Below, one piece after another: positions 22,281 through 33,528 of a stretch of 64,000 nt of DNA. Location of the stretch: contig JARDYH010000004.1 of the NCBI GenBank assembly GCA_029215795.1, positions 214,002,517 through 214,066,516 on the forward strand, written 5' to 3'. Made by a program: the position numbers and the translations under genes. The DNA is from Anniella stebbinsi (taxonomy: Eukaryota; Chordata; Lepidosauria; Squamata; Anniellidae). The number at the start of each line of letters is the position of its first letter. The stretch's first letter is position 1. The notes under the pieces are model-generated. The model did not search any database and was not told the DNA's origin. It saw only the letters and a program-made list of their open reading frames with translations.

Positions 22281-24244
22281 TTTAGATTAAGGGGAAATCA
22301 TGTTTCCTTAACGGGGCTTTGCTTCCTGCTTCTCTTGCTCAATCATAATGGGCTGCATTACACAGGCGAAGAGGAGTGACCATGTGGAAAATGTCCCCTT
22401 CTCTTGGTATTCATAGCCCTGAATGGGACAGCGCCCTCTAGGGGGTGCTTTGTAGCACAACTTCCCCTACACATGGTAGGAAATCCTGAGATATTTCAGA
22501 GGAATCAGGACATCCAGGCTTTTATTTTAAAATGGAATTAGTGGGGGAAGGCACAGGGGACATGCAGGACATTGATGGTGTTGTCAAAAGGACCCGCGAA
22601 CTTCTGTGAGCAGCCATCATGAGTTTGCCTTATTTTGCTTATGTGAAGAAGCCCCTAGAAAGGGAAAAAACCTGCACAAAAGCTGGGAAACCACAAAATG
22701 ATAGGTGGTCAGGGGAAAGAGGGTTGGGGCCAGGGGAGGGGCTGCCTGGGGAAACCTGAAGGGCCCTGAGTCTCAGGTTTTACACTGATGGGCTGTCCAG
22801 TCCAAGGCCAGTTTAAAGCTAAAGAACCATAAGAAAGGGTTGCAATTTAATTGCTGTCTTATTCAGGTCCACTGTAGCTTGGCTGTGCCATCAGATAATT
22901 ATCATATCCCTTGTTTCAGATGACCTTGTGAATGGGAGTGGAACCACAGTTGCTGTTTTTGGATAGGATGCAGCCAAGCGACATGAATGGCAGAATTAAA
23001 TAGAGCGTATGTAGTTGGGCTATGTAGTGGATGGGGTGCATGCCTTAATGGTTCTGAGAGAGAGTGAGCGCTACACCTAGAAAACGAGTATGTCAGTGAA
23101 AAGAATTCTAGCCCATCTTGTCTTCCTGATCTGCTAGCTTTCCGTGTGCATGGAGGTTTGGAGTACTTTTATGATTAGGGACTTTCAAACGTGCCGTTTT
23201 CGACTCTATTCTGAAATAATATTGTCAGTGTCACAGGAGGCTGTACCACATGCTTTTTCTGAGCATGAAGATAACCTCCGAGAGATGTCTTTTAGGGAAT
23301 TAGATGTACTATTCAGAGGTGTCAGCCCATGCACGCTCTCACCCATTTACACAGCTGAATAGGGTCCATTGCAGGATCAGTCTAGCTGCTGAAGTCAGCA
23401 TGCCTTGTCTACCTATTTTTAGCATATACAGGGCCTGTTGCAGGGACATTTCCTACATTCCTGATTGTGCACAGCATCAGTGATGAAGCAGGAGTCAAAA
23501 GGTTGCCCTGGGCATAGGTATGAACATTACCCTCAATGTATTTGTCTATTCCACTTCTGTTTCTGCTGCTTATGGTCCTTGACTTTTTTCAAATGGAAAC
23601 CTTAATGTTCCATCTGCTTACATTTACAATAACATCCTTTGTTTTGGGAGATGGGGGGGGAGCCCTGGGGGGGAGCCCTAATCTTATCACAGGATTTTAA
23701 AAGTCTAATCCCAAAGCTGCATTTGTAATCAGATCATCTAAGCTTAAAATTCCTCACCACTCTGTCAAATTGATCACATCCACAGAAATAAAGAAGATCT
23801 GTAGCAGGTGTTTAAATATCACACTGTGTTCTTTCCTGTTATCACCTTAATACATCACTGAGACGTTGAAGAAAATTACATATGCAAACATATTTCAGGA
23901 TTATTGTGTTTCCACTCTTCATATCAATGGATTGATATTTTCCAAATGTCTCTGGACACTTTTGAGAACTGTTTATTCAGATCTCTCCAAAGACCCCCAA
24001 AAAGAGACATGATTCGGAAGTCCCGTAATCAGGTCACCTGACTTTTGTTTTGTTTTGTTTACTTTAAATCAGACGTGGGAGCTTCTGATTTTAGTAGGAG
24101 AAAGGATACTTAACCTTCACCTCATGTGTGTGTGGGGGGGGGATACAGGTACAACAGAGGTATCCATACAGGGCTAATTGCAACATGGGACAGGGAATGA
24201 TTTGAATCAGGAAAAACCAACAGGGGAAAGGGTTAAGCATCCCT

Positions 24245-24507
24245 TAGGCTGACCATATGAAAAGGAGGACGGGGCTCATGTAACTTTAACAGTTGTAGAG
24301 AAAAGGGAATTTCAGCCGGTGTCATTTGTATGCAATTAGTTCCTGGTGAAATTCCCTCTTCATCACAACAGTTAAAGTTGTAGGCACTATACTAGAGTGA
24401 CCATATACAAAAGAAGGCAGGGCCCCTGCAACTTTAACTGTGGTGATGAAGAGGGAATTTCACCAGGAACTCATGAGCCCTTTCCTCCTTTTCATATGGC
24501 CAGCCTA
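24245..24507. mobile_element. hAT inverted-dimer MITE, copy 2 (internally deleted)
   Basis: Ends TAGGCTGACC / GGCCAGCCTA, flanked by GCATCCCT (24237-24244) and GCATCCCC (24508-24515), an 8 bp duplication with one mismatch. The second half is shortened: after CACCAGGAACTCATG the sequence jumps to the outer AGCCCTTTCCTCC end, losing about 57 bp relative to full copies. Confidence 0.85.
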
Positions 24508-24869
24508 GCATCCCCTCCCCTGGCACTACTGCTCCAATAGAAATGCCCCAAGGCTGCTCATGAAAAAAGTCATGAGATCCAAGTATGGTTATCTTGTTTC
24601 ACATCTGTTTTGGCCAGACAGCATTTAACTCTAATGCTTTTGCAAAAGTGGGGTGTCCTTGGAGCAAAAGCAATCTCCTCTAAGGCTTCGGGGTGACCAT
24701 CACTGTGTTGCCATTCACGTAAGGCCTCGGCAGTGGTGTGGGGCGGTGAGGTCACGGACACAGCCATTGGTGTGCCATATTGCTCACACCTGCTGTAAAC
24801 TCACCACAGGTGTTCAATAAGGGTAAATGAATACATGGTGGGCCATGGGTGGGGAAGAGTGGCAGAAGG

Positions 24870-24965
24870 TTCTGCTCCCAAAGCTGTAGTCCCAGCCAGC
24901 ATGGCTAATGGTTTGGGTTTATGGGAGTTGTCATCCGAAACATCTGGAGGGCACTAGGGTGCCTA
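24870..24965. mobile_element. Hairpin MITE (GTAGTCCCAGCCAGCATGGC family)
   Basis: AAAGCTGTAGTCCCAGCCAGCATGG / ATGGGAGTTGTCATCCGAAACATCTGGAGGGCAC is the usual squamate hairpin repeat. Related copies are at about 45137-45240, 46785-46865 and 62455-62560, and one starts at 63980. Confidence 0.6.
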
Positions 24966-24996
24966 TTCCTGGTGTAGTAGACAACAGTAATCTGCA

Positions 24997-25386
24997 TTAG
25001 ATCTACATTGCCACTATATAGCGGTGTTGAAGTGCATTGATAACTGTTGGGGCACATCACACATTCCACATACCACTTTCAGAGCCTATCTACACTACTG
25101 CTTTAAAACGGTTTAAAACGGTTTAAAACAGTTTACAACAGTAGTGACAACTGTTGGGGCCCAGGACACACTCCATATACAGTTTTCAAAATGTTTTCAA
25201 AGTGTTGTATCCTGCTTGGTGTAGATAGGCTCTCATAGTGTTATTTCCTGCTTTTTATTCCACATTATCCAAAATACCGCAACAATTGCCATTGTGCGTC
25301 CTACAAGACATAAATGTGCAAGAGTGATATAGTTGTTACCATGATGGGATTGTAATGATCTGACACAAGGTTTAGATCTGGCCCTA
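24997..25386. mobile_element. AGATCTACA-family MITE, interrupted
   Basis: Left end TTAGATCTACATTGCCACTATA and right end TTTAGATCTGGCCCTAG are inverted. The interior GTGTTATTTCCTGC...CCACATTATCC...GTCCTACAA is shared with 29968-30125. A second MITE (25082-25232) is inserted within it. Confidence 0.7.
25082..25232. mobile_element. Harbinger-like MITE (GAGCCTATCTACAC), nested
   Basis: A 151 bp element with ends GAGCCTATCTACAC and GTGTAGATAGGCTC, a perfect 14 bp inverted pair. Flanked by TCA on both sides (25079-25081 and 25233-25235). The copy at 29968 gives the related uninterrupted host sequence (CCATTTTCATAG). Same family as 54078-54226, which has a TAA duplication. Confidence 0.85.
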
Positions 25387-26221
25387 GATAGAGCAGCTTC
25401 CTAAGGATTGGTTTCTTTATTTTCCTAGTTTATCACATCTCAAACCAAATTAAAATGGTACCATGTTTTTCCCAGAGCCATCGACTCATTACCATTTAAA
25501 GCACAGCCCTATTTAAGGATTATTTTAATCATCCATTAATACTTGTTCAACCCATATCGGGACGAAGTTATGATGTGAGTCAACGATGCAAGATAAGTGC
25601 CTCTATTCCTAACAGCTTTTGCACACGCAAGTCATAAGAGTTTAATCCTTTGGTCATTTACTAGATCCCGACAGACACTTTTTTTTCCTCATCCAAAGCT
25701 CTTGAAGCATAATTTTCAAAAAGAGATCAGATCAGCCTCTAATATAGAGTGAGTGGCTGCTGTAGCAGATGAGGGGAGAGGGCCTGAATAAGCAAAAGAA
25801 GGGCTGAATACATTTCCACACGGAAAGAAGATTCCCCACTCCAACAGGTCTAAAGAGCAGCCATTGGAAAGGCAGTTCAACCATGAGCCACCTTTCATGA
25901 TGTTGAATTGACTGAAGTAGGAGGATATTCTTTGCCATACCCTTAAACTCACCGTGCATCCATCCAGTAAACCTTGAAAAGTGCCAGGTTTACAATTGTG
26001 GAGGCTGACACAGAACTGAGCAGTAGTTGCATCATGTCTATCTGAGAGTGAATTTAGTTGGAGAGTAAACAACTGCTGATAGGGCAGGCTTCTGGAAGGT
26101 CCTGAGCCCTTTAATGAGATTTGACTGTTTCCCTGAGACTTTGGGCAGATAAGGGAAGTCCCCAGCACAGCGCTGCAAGCAGGACCAGCCACTGAGCAGC
26201 ACATAGGAGACAGAGCTAATA

Positions 26222-26762
26222 CGGTGTAGTGGTTAGAGTGTTGGACCAGGATTGGGGAGACCCAGGCTCATGTCAACTTAACAGTGAAGCTCGCTGGTTC
26301 ACTCTCAGCCTATCCCAGGCTGACCAGATAAAATCCAGGTCAGGGCTCATGTAACTTTAACAGTTGTAGAGAAAAGGGAATTTCAGCCAGTGTCATTTGT
26401 ATGCAATGAGTTCCTGGTGAAATTCCCTCTTCATCACCACAGTTAAAGTTGCAGGGGCTCTGCCTTCTTTTGTATATGGTCACTCTAGTATAGTGCCTGC
26501 AACTTTAACTGTTGTGATGAAGAGGGAATTTCACCAGGAACTAATTGCGTACAAATGACACTGGCTGGAATTCCCTTTTCTCTACAACTGTTAAAGTTAC
26601 ATGAGCCCTGACCTGGATTTTATCTGGTCACCCTAGCCTAACCTACCTCACAGGGTTGTTGTGAGGATAAAATGGAGAGGAGGATGAGATCATGTACACC
26701 GCCACGGGCTCTTTGGAGCCAAAGGCAGGATATGAATGTAATAAATAAATACATAAATAAAC
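26222..26762 (+). mobile_element. tRNA-derived SINE, interrupted by a hAT MITE
   Basis: Head GGTGTAGTGGTTAGAGTGTTG, a B-box-like segment GAGACCCAGGCTCATGTC, and body GAAGCTCGCTGG...CTCTCAGCC. After the inserted 26316-26635 element it continues CTACCTCACAGGGTTGTTGTG AGGATAAAATGG... to a GTAATAAATAAATACATAAATAAA tail. A second copy of this SINE head is at 61420-61560. Confidently a SINE; the family name is not fixed. Confidence 0.85.
26316..26635. mobile_element. hAT inverted-dimer MITE, copy 3 (complete, in SINE)
   Basis: A 320 bp element with ends CAGGCTGACCAGATAAAATCC and GGATTTTATCTGGTCACCCTA. Flanking 8-mers are GCCTATCC (26308-26315) and GCCTAACC (26636-26643), and the second matches the ordinary SINE sequence CTCAGCCTAACCTACC. 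Same inverted-dimer structure as 377-695. Confidence 0.9.
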
Positions 26763-26873
26763 AAGCAGGAAGACTTGCCATTGTGGCGTCTGGGCAGCAC
26801 ACCTCTGTGGTCTCCACATGTGTGTGGTCACCCATATTAGGGACTGAGGCTTAACAGCACCATCAAGACCAAT

Positions 26874-27122
26874 GGGTTGTATCCAGCAGTGGCTTTGGAC
26901 TAGTGGAAAGGTTGCACAAGATGGATCACGCAATTTTTGCAGATCTAAACTGCAGCCTTTGTTTCCCCCTCTCAAAGTTGCTCTTGAGGGTTGGAGACCC
27001 TCTGGATCACTAGAGGCTATGGCACATAGGGTTGCAGGAAGGAGGGAGGGAGGGAGGGCATCGCCAATGCTTGTAAGCTCTTCCTGCTCACACAAAGCCA
27101 TAGTGTAGCTTTGGATACAACC
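26874..27122. mobile_element. Possible MITE with GGGTTGTATCCA ends
   Basis: GGGTTGTATCCAGCAGTGGCTTTG on the left is matched by AAAGCCATAGTG...TGGATACAACC on the right. It includes a GGGA run at 27043-27058. No target duplication was recognised. Confidence 0.45.
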
Positions 27123-28654
27123 TGGTGTGTTTTACTTTTCCCCATAGAAGTCAATGACACCCATTCAGTTATTTGGGGGAAAGGAAAGAGAAAGTAACAT
27201 CAGCACCCATCGTAGTGACAGTAAACCTTCTTCCTGCTCCAGTGACCTGAGGGCTAAAACAGACATTACTTTAAATCTGTGTCTAGCAGCTAAGTTTTTA
27301 TTTGCTTCTCATTCTTACTCTAGAGTAAGCACAGGGGCCCTGATCCAGATTGGGACCCTAGCATGGGGGATAAGGGGGCTTTTAAGATTTGGATCAGCCC
27401 TCCTGAACCTACTCTAGATTAAATATGAAAAAAACACATAGCAGCTAAACTCAGGTTTAAACTAACATCTGTGTTGGCCCTGAAAATCAAGCCTACTCCT
27501 TCCTGTGTAGCCCCGCCCCATCATTTGCATAGCCCCAACCAGGATTCTATTTCTGTGTCATGCTTTGAGCATGACTCAATGTTACGAGCCGGCTTTTATA
27601 CCTTTAGATAATCAGAGAGCAGGTCTCCTATTATGAGTGATACTTTTTTAAGCCCAATAAAAGAGCTAAGTGCTCTGCAGAGACAAGAGAGACCTCGCCA
27701 ACAGGCTCACATTTATGGATATCTAATTAACAATGATACACAGGGTTCAATCAGCTGTCAAGAACAAAGTATCATATAATCTATATTTTCAACCACCTCT
27801 TCATTGCCTTTTTTTAAGTCAATTCATCTGGGTGTTTTTAATACTTTTATATAAAAGGGAGGGGAAGTGGCTTTGTTATTGCTATAAGGGCCAACCAATC
27901 AACACTCTGGATGGGAAGGTAGAAGAAATGTGACTTCATGATTGTACGATGGATTAGCCAATCGGTACAGCTAGAGCCCTAGTCAAGGGTCCAGTGCAAA
28001 TACATGACGAAGCTTCCAAGAGCATGCTAGCCCTAACCAGGTGTCTTGCTAGGCATGGGCTCATGGGTCTCTGCCCCTGGATCTATTTCACAGGACCCCA
28101 GATGTATTCCACAGAGCCCTGAGTATCTGCTGCTGCCAATGCAGTGAAGGCTGGTGGCTGCTATTTCAGTGGGGTCGTGAATCTGGTCGGAGTTTCAGTC
28201 AGAACTCTAAAGGAGCTGTCCAAGGTGCAGAACCCATTTTGGGGATAACCAGTACTGACAAAACTACACATCTGGATTGGGCTGAGTCAGTGGAGCTCCC
28301 TTCTGTGACTTCTGCTGACTTGTTGAATTCCAGAAGCAGTAGCTCGCTCCCGGTAGTTCCTGGTTGCACTAGTAAGCACTTCTTTCCCATTGTGCTACCA
28401 GTTGTTCCACTAGAGCAGCAGCAGTATTGGATACTGCCCTCTGTGCCTACATCTGTATGTATGTGCTGGCTCCTTCAAACTGATGCTGATCACGTGGCAC
28501 CTGGAAGCATGGCTGATGCACTCATTGGCATCTAGGAGACAAGGCTAGCTCACTCCTTCTTGGTACCTAATGCCTGAATAGGCCTTGGGTTCTTCTGGTA
28601 ACAGGAAGAATCTCTTGCTCCCAGGCTTAGTTCAGATCCACAGTGGGCTCAAAT

Positions 28655-29098
28655 CTTAAGGTGTTTCTTCCTGTCCATTAACAGTCATTCATTTTCAGAA
28701 TGGTCAACCGTTCAGTTGACCTGAACCATGGAGAAGGACCAAGAGGTGTATCTCTTAAGGTGTAACTTTTAGTGTAGCTTAAGAAGAACCAAGAAGGAGG
28801 GACCAAGGACCGTGAGGTGTATCTCTTAAGGTGTAACTCTTAAGATGTATCTTGCTGTCCATTAACGTTCATGCATTTTCAGACTGGTCAACCATTCAGT
28901 TGACCTGCAACACAGAGAAGGACCAAGAGGTGTATCTCTTAAGGTGTAACTTTTAGTGTAGATTAGAAGGACCAAGAACTGAGAGATGTATCTCTTTTGG
29001 TGTAACTCTTCAGATGTCTCTCCTGACCCATTAACGTTCACTCATTTTCAGAATGGTCAGCCATTCAGCTGACCTGAACCATGGAAAAGGACAAAGAG
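28655..29098 (+). repeat. Minisatellite, units of about 184 and 169 bp
   Basis: Units start near 28655, 28839 and 29008. Each contains CCATTAACNGTTCA-like, CATTTTCAGAATGGTCA, TTCAGTTGACCTG, GAGAAGGACCAAGAGGTG and TATCTCTTAAGGTGTAACT. The last phrase occurs twice per unit, so there is a sub-repeat. The third unit is cut after GGAAAAGGAC. No other copy was seen in the window. Confidence 0.9.
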
Positions 29099-29424
29099 GA
29101 TGGAATTTTCCTTCATGGCAGGCAGTAGAGCCTCTTCAAAACAAGTTTGTACATAAATGGAGGCCTGGGATAACACACCCTTCTTAAAAGCTATGCATAG
29201 CACTGTATTCAATATATTAGCATATATTTTTAGGGCAAGTTGTGCGAAGAGTATTCACAGGACTCAATGCATATTTAGCACTTTTCCTTTCCACCTCCTC
29301 CTACACAAGCCACGAGACAAACTTTCCAAGTTGCTAGAGTTCTCTGGGAAGATCCCTGTATGGCTTATTTTCTGGAGAAGTGGCTTTCTCTGAGATCAAC
29401 AACTGATGAACAGTTCCTTGGGTG

Positions 29425-29512
29425 GCCCGTGTGCCCTGCTTTACAGTCCTCTGCTTGAAGGGCTGTCTAATCCAAGTCCAGTTTCAAGCTAAAGAACCAA
29501 CAAGAAGCAGTA
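29425..29512 (+). repeat. Repeat W, copy 3
   Basis: CTTTACAGTCCTCTGCTTGAAGGGCTGTC then CCAAGTCCAGTTTCAAGCTAAAG, as in 39400-39538. Confidence 0.6.
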
Positions 29513-29522
29513 GGGGCCTTGA

Positions 29523-29967
29523 AGGCTCCAGGCCTCTCGTAACTTCTAGTGGACCACTTAGTAAACTGCATTTTCTGTCTCAGCGTCATCATATTTTAAA
29601 AAGAGCTTTGTGGCAAGTCGGTGCTCGCTAGAGATACTATCGGGGGCTTTCTTGTGCATTTCCTCCAGCTGAGATTTTTTTTTAAAAAAGCAAATATTGA
29701 TTAAAGGGTAAAGGAAATGGCGCTTTACAGTGCATTTGTTTTAGTTTCTTTGTATAATGCCATTTTCAAACACTTGCAGCTAACAAGTAACGAATCTCTG
29801 GGGAATTGGGTGAAAAGCTGTTAAGAAGAAAGCTGTTATGTTTTTATTAGCTGTGGGCATCCCTCTCTATCAGATTCAGAAAGGCAGTTTTATTCATCCT
29901 TTGTGCATCGTTCCCTGAAAACCATGTTCATGTTGATGTAGCAAAGATACGGGAATGCAACTAGAGC
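29523..29967 (+). repeat. Duplicated segment D, copy 2
   Basis: Second copy of 21551-22017, same orientation, about 8.0 kb downstream. Substitutions and small indels are spread over the whole length, so the duplication is not recent. It ends where an AGATCTACAC-family MITE begins (29968). Confidence 0.85.
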
Positions 29968-30125
29968 TAGATCTACACCACTGTTCTGTAGTGGTATTGA
30001 AATGCACGGATAATTGTTGGGGCATGTTACCCGTTCCATATACCATTTTCATAGAGCTTTTTCTAGCTTTTTACTCCACCTTATCCAAAGTACTGCAACA
30101 AATGTCACTGGGTGTCCTACAAAGT
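29968..30125. mobile_element. AGATCTACAC-family MITE, truncated
   Basis: CTAGATCTACACCACTG...GATAATTGTTGGGGCATG...CCATATACCATTTTCATAG...GTCCTACAAAG parallels 24997-25310 without the nested insertion. It is cut where the L2 fragment starts. Confidence 0.65.
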
Positions 30126-30129
30126 GTAA

Positions 30130-30640
30130 CACACTGAAGGCTCTTCTCCTGGTAGACTCCAATCAGACCATAGGTCCATGTGAAACCATCAGTAACTTGC
30201 CCTCAGTTGACTTCAGTGACCGGGCAGATTGGCAAGGGAGAAGGCGCTCTCTTAAGTACCCTGGTCCCAAGTTTTTTAGGGCTTTGTACACTGCTACTAG
30301 AACCTTAAACCTGGCCCATAGCAAATAGGCAGCCAGTGCAGTTCCCTCAACAAGGGGTTCAATGCTGAAAAGGGCCAGCTCCCAACAACAGCCAAAGTGC
30401 TGCATTCTGCACTGACTCCATCTTCTGGAGCAGCTTTAAGGGCAGCCCAACATAGAGCACATTGCAGTAATCTAGCCTTGAGGTTACTAATGCCTGTACC
30501 ATCATAGCCCTGTCCAGGAGAGGCTGTGGCTGGCGAACCAGCCAACACTGGTAAAAGGCACTCTGAGCCACCATGGCTAGGAAACCTTATCTTTCAGGGA
30601 CAGTGCAACCCCAACTAGAACAGGCAATGAGTCTAAACAT
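30130..30640 (-). mobile_element. L2-clade LINE fragment
   Basis: On the minus strand it encodes ...SAFYQCWLVRQPQPLLDR..., LVTSRLDYCNVLYVGLPLK, KMESVQNAALWLL and HWLPICYGPGLRF..., parallel to the C-terminal half of the L2 copies at 17926 and 37738. Broken over several frames. Neither the catalytic YADD segment nor a 3' simple-repeat tail is present. Confidence 0.8.
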
Positions 30641-30818
30641 GCATAGGGTTGTGCTTAAAATAAATACAATGATATATGTTGGAGTCTCTTCAGAAGTCAT
30701 TTTATTTCCTGCCCAGTCTCCTACTCGGAAGAATAACTGACGTTACTGTGATGGCCATGGCTGCCTTCCAGCTTTCCATGTACAGCCTATTAGCAGTTGC
30801 TAGTATTTCATTTGACAT

Positions 30819-30851
30819 CTCCTCCTCCTCCTCCTCCTCCTCCTCCTCCTT
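30819..30851 (+). repeat. (CCT)n microsatellite
   Basis: About 11 CCT units. The polyproline/polyglycine frames over it are artefacts. Confidence 0.95.
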
Positions 30852-33423
30852 CTGACTCCAAACACAATGATAGCCATGTTTCATTTGGCCGTTTTTGTGA
30901 TGTCTTAAGCATTGTAGCAGACTTGTCTTTAGATAGATCCGGAGACATTTTGGAAAACTTTAAAATTTCATCCCTGATTCCTTTCCTTTTGTGTGTGTTT
31001 GGCTGGTGTTTTGTTAAATGGTTGGAATGGATCCATCCCAGAAGTGTCATTCTTCATGTGCCAAAGCCCAAGAAGTAGACTCAAGAGAATGGAATTACTG
31101 GAAACTGTCAAAGCCAGGAAATCAATCCATTAATGTTCATATTGTGATGCTCTTTGGTGCCATTTTAGGCATCTTTTCCTCTCAGCTTCAAACACCATTA
31201 AAATGTGTATCTTTTCCTAATGGGATTTAAAGATACATGAGCCTATTAGCTTGATTGCTCAAGAATATAAAATGTGTGTATGTGTGTATTTCAAATAGCA
31301 TTATTCATGCTCAATTATATGCTACAAACTACCTGTGATGTTGAATATATCTGGCTAGAACATATGCCTTATCAAATCAGTGCAATAATGATATTAAAGC
31401 TATGGAGGGAAATTAAAAAATATAATAGGACTGAGTACCAGATGTACAGGTATGATGTTCTCTTCTTTAAAAGAAGCCATGAGTCCAAATTTCATAACCA
31501 AAATTAGCATTCTATGGATGTCTGTTGTGTTACTTTGCTAAAAAGCATGTTTCTAGTAATCATGATCATGGAGGGAAGGGCATTAGCAACAGTGGAGGAG
31601 AAAAAAGCAGATGCTGGCAACTGAAAAGTTATATTACAAACAGGGCTATCCTAAATATGTCCTGTGTGAACTTGGACCTAAGCTGCAATCTGGGAGCAGT
31701 GGTGATAGCCACTGTGGTAGCTCACTAGGTAAAATCACCAGCAGCCATAACATGGCAATACCCATCTGCAGCAGAAAGCTATGGTAGAAGCAAGAAGGTC
31801 AAAACCAACACTGTGCAAGTATAAAGTTGCCTCCTGGATGCTTACCCCTGTTGATGCCAGCAACCTCTGTCTGTACTGGGTGACAATCCAGCCAACCACA
31901 CTGTGCTTGCGTGTTACTTACTTTGGCACCCCAACCTTAACTACCAACTCCCGATAAAGTTAGATAAGGGCAGGAAGGTCTTTTCTCCCTCTATCACCAC
32001 ATTGCAGCCACAGGTGTTTTCACCTGGTGAACCTCCCCAGCATCAGCACCTGTCTCGGAGCAGAGCCAAGATTATCTTGTGGATAGGAATTTAGAATTCT
32101 GGGGAGACCCCCAAATTCCAGTTTTCACTCAGCCTAATCAATCCCTCACAGGACTGTTACAAAGACGAAATGGGATTGCCCAAGGTATCCTCAGCTCCTT
32201 GGAGGAAGGGTAAGATACAATAACAAATCATAGTCTAAGGTTTTAAAAGTTCCGGATATTTATGCATCTAAATTGGAACCATTCAGTCACATCAACAGGT
32301 TTGGAGGAACCCCAAGATTTGCAAAGGACAAAACTATCTAGGGGGAGGTGAAACCATATGCTTACTAACTGTTGGGGGGAGAAATGGAAAACTGGAGGGG
32401 GTGAATGGAATAGATTTGGGGTAGGCACCTTCCTTAGAGCCCACTGAGATGTTGTGCTCCTCCCATTTTTTACTTTAAAATATTTTTATATTTTCTTACA
32501 GGCATTAGGATTGCTTCAAAGTGAAGTGGGAGCTGCTAGCTGCTTCCATCTTAATTTCCCAAGAATGACTTTGGGCAGGTTACTTGTCCTTTGTGCCTAG
32601 CTATGCCAACCATGGCAGCCATTTTCAGGTTGTGCCCACAACAGTTTCTCAAATTTCCAAACGTGCCTACAGGTCCAAAAGGTTTCCTACCCCTGGAATA
32701 GAGTTTCCTGGAAAAGGCCATGGCTGGCTCACTTGAACCCTGAAAAGGAGCACTCCAACCTGCAATACTTCATTGAAAGTATCACTTTCCCCCAGCTCCC
32801 CAAAAAAGACACTTATAATTCATTCTTCAGAGTATCAGCTGTGGGGCTTTCAGGCAGTCTCCATTCTAGGCCCAAACCAGATGCAGAAGACTTGCTTAAC
32901 TTTAAAGGTCAAAGGCTATTGAAGGATTTTCTCCCACACCATTCATTTGGTGTAATCCAACTTTCCCCAACATGGTGTACACACACACACACACACACTC
33001 CTGATGTGGTAGACTACAACCCTCATCACATAAACCCAACCAGGTTGGCTGTGGCAGCTGGGATTTGTGGCCCAACTTATTTGGAGTACATAGGACTGGG
33101 AAAAGCTACTGTAATCACAGTCAAGTGGCTGACGTTGATTCCAAAAAGTGGCCCCTGAGTTAGGTCCATTTCAAATAAATAGAGAAAGGGGAAGTGAGAA
33201 TCAGAAATGATTCCTCTTTTTGAGTTTCAATTGACTTACGCAAACTTTTATTTCTAGAATTTTAAGGTTAGTTTCTGAAGGAAGAGTGGTGGTGTTTTTC
33301 CCCCTGAAAAGTCTCATGATGGCATGATGATACAACACAACAAATGAGTCTTTGCTTTCTTAGAAATCCTGTGCCCATCACTTTCTAGTGCAGGAAAGAT
33401 GTCACCACTTCCCTACGAAACAG

Positions 33424-33528
33424 TCACCAGGAACTAATTGCATACAAATGACACTGGCTGAAATTCCCTTTTCTCTACAACTGTTAAAGTTACATGAGCC
33501 CTGACCTGGATTTTATCTGGTCACCCTA
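33424..33528. mobile_element. hAT inverted-dimer MITE, copy 4 (right end only)
   Basis: TCACCAGGAACTAATTGCATAC through CTGACCTGGATTTTATCTGG to TCACCCTA matches the right third of 26316-26635. The left part is absent. A truncated AGATCTACAC-family piece (33530-33592) follows directly. Confidence 0.8.

Noticed and set aside
28655..29098. CRISPR-like regularly spaced repeats
   Set aside because: Units are long (169-184 bp) and adjacent without unique spacers, in a vertebrate intron; it is a minisatellite.
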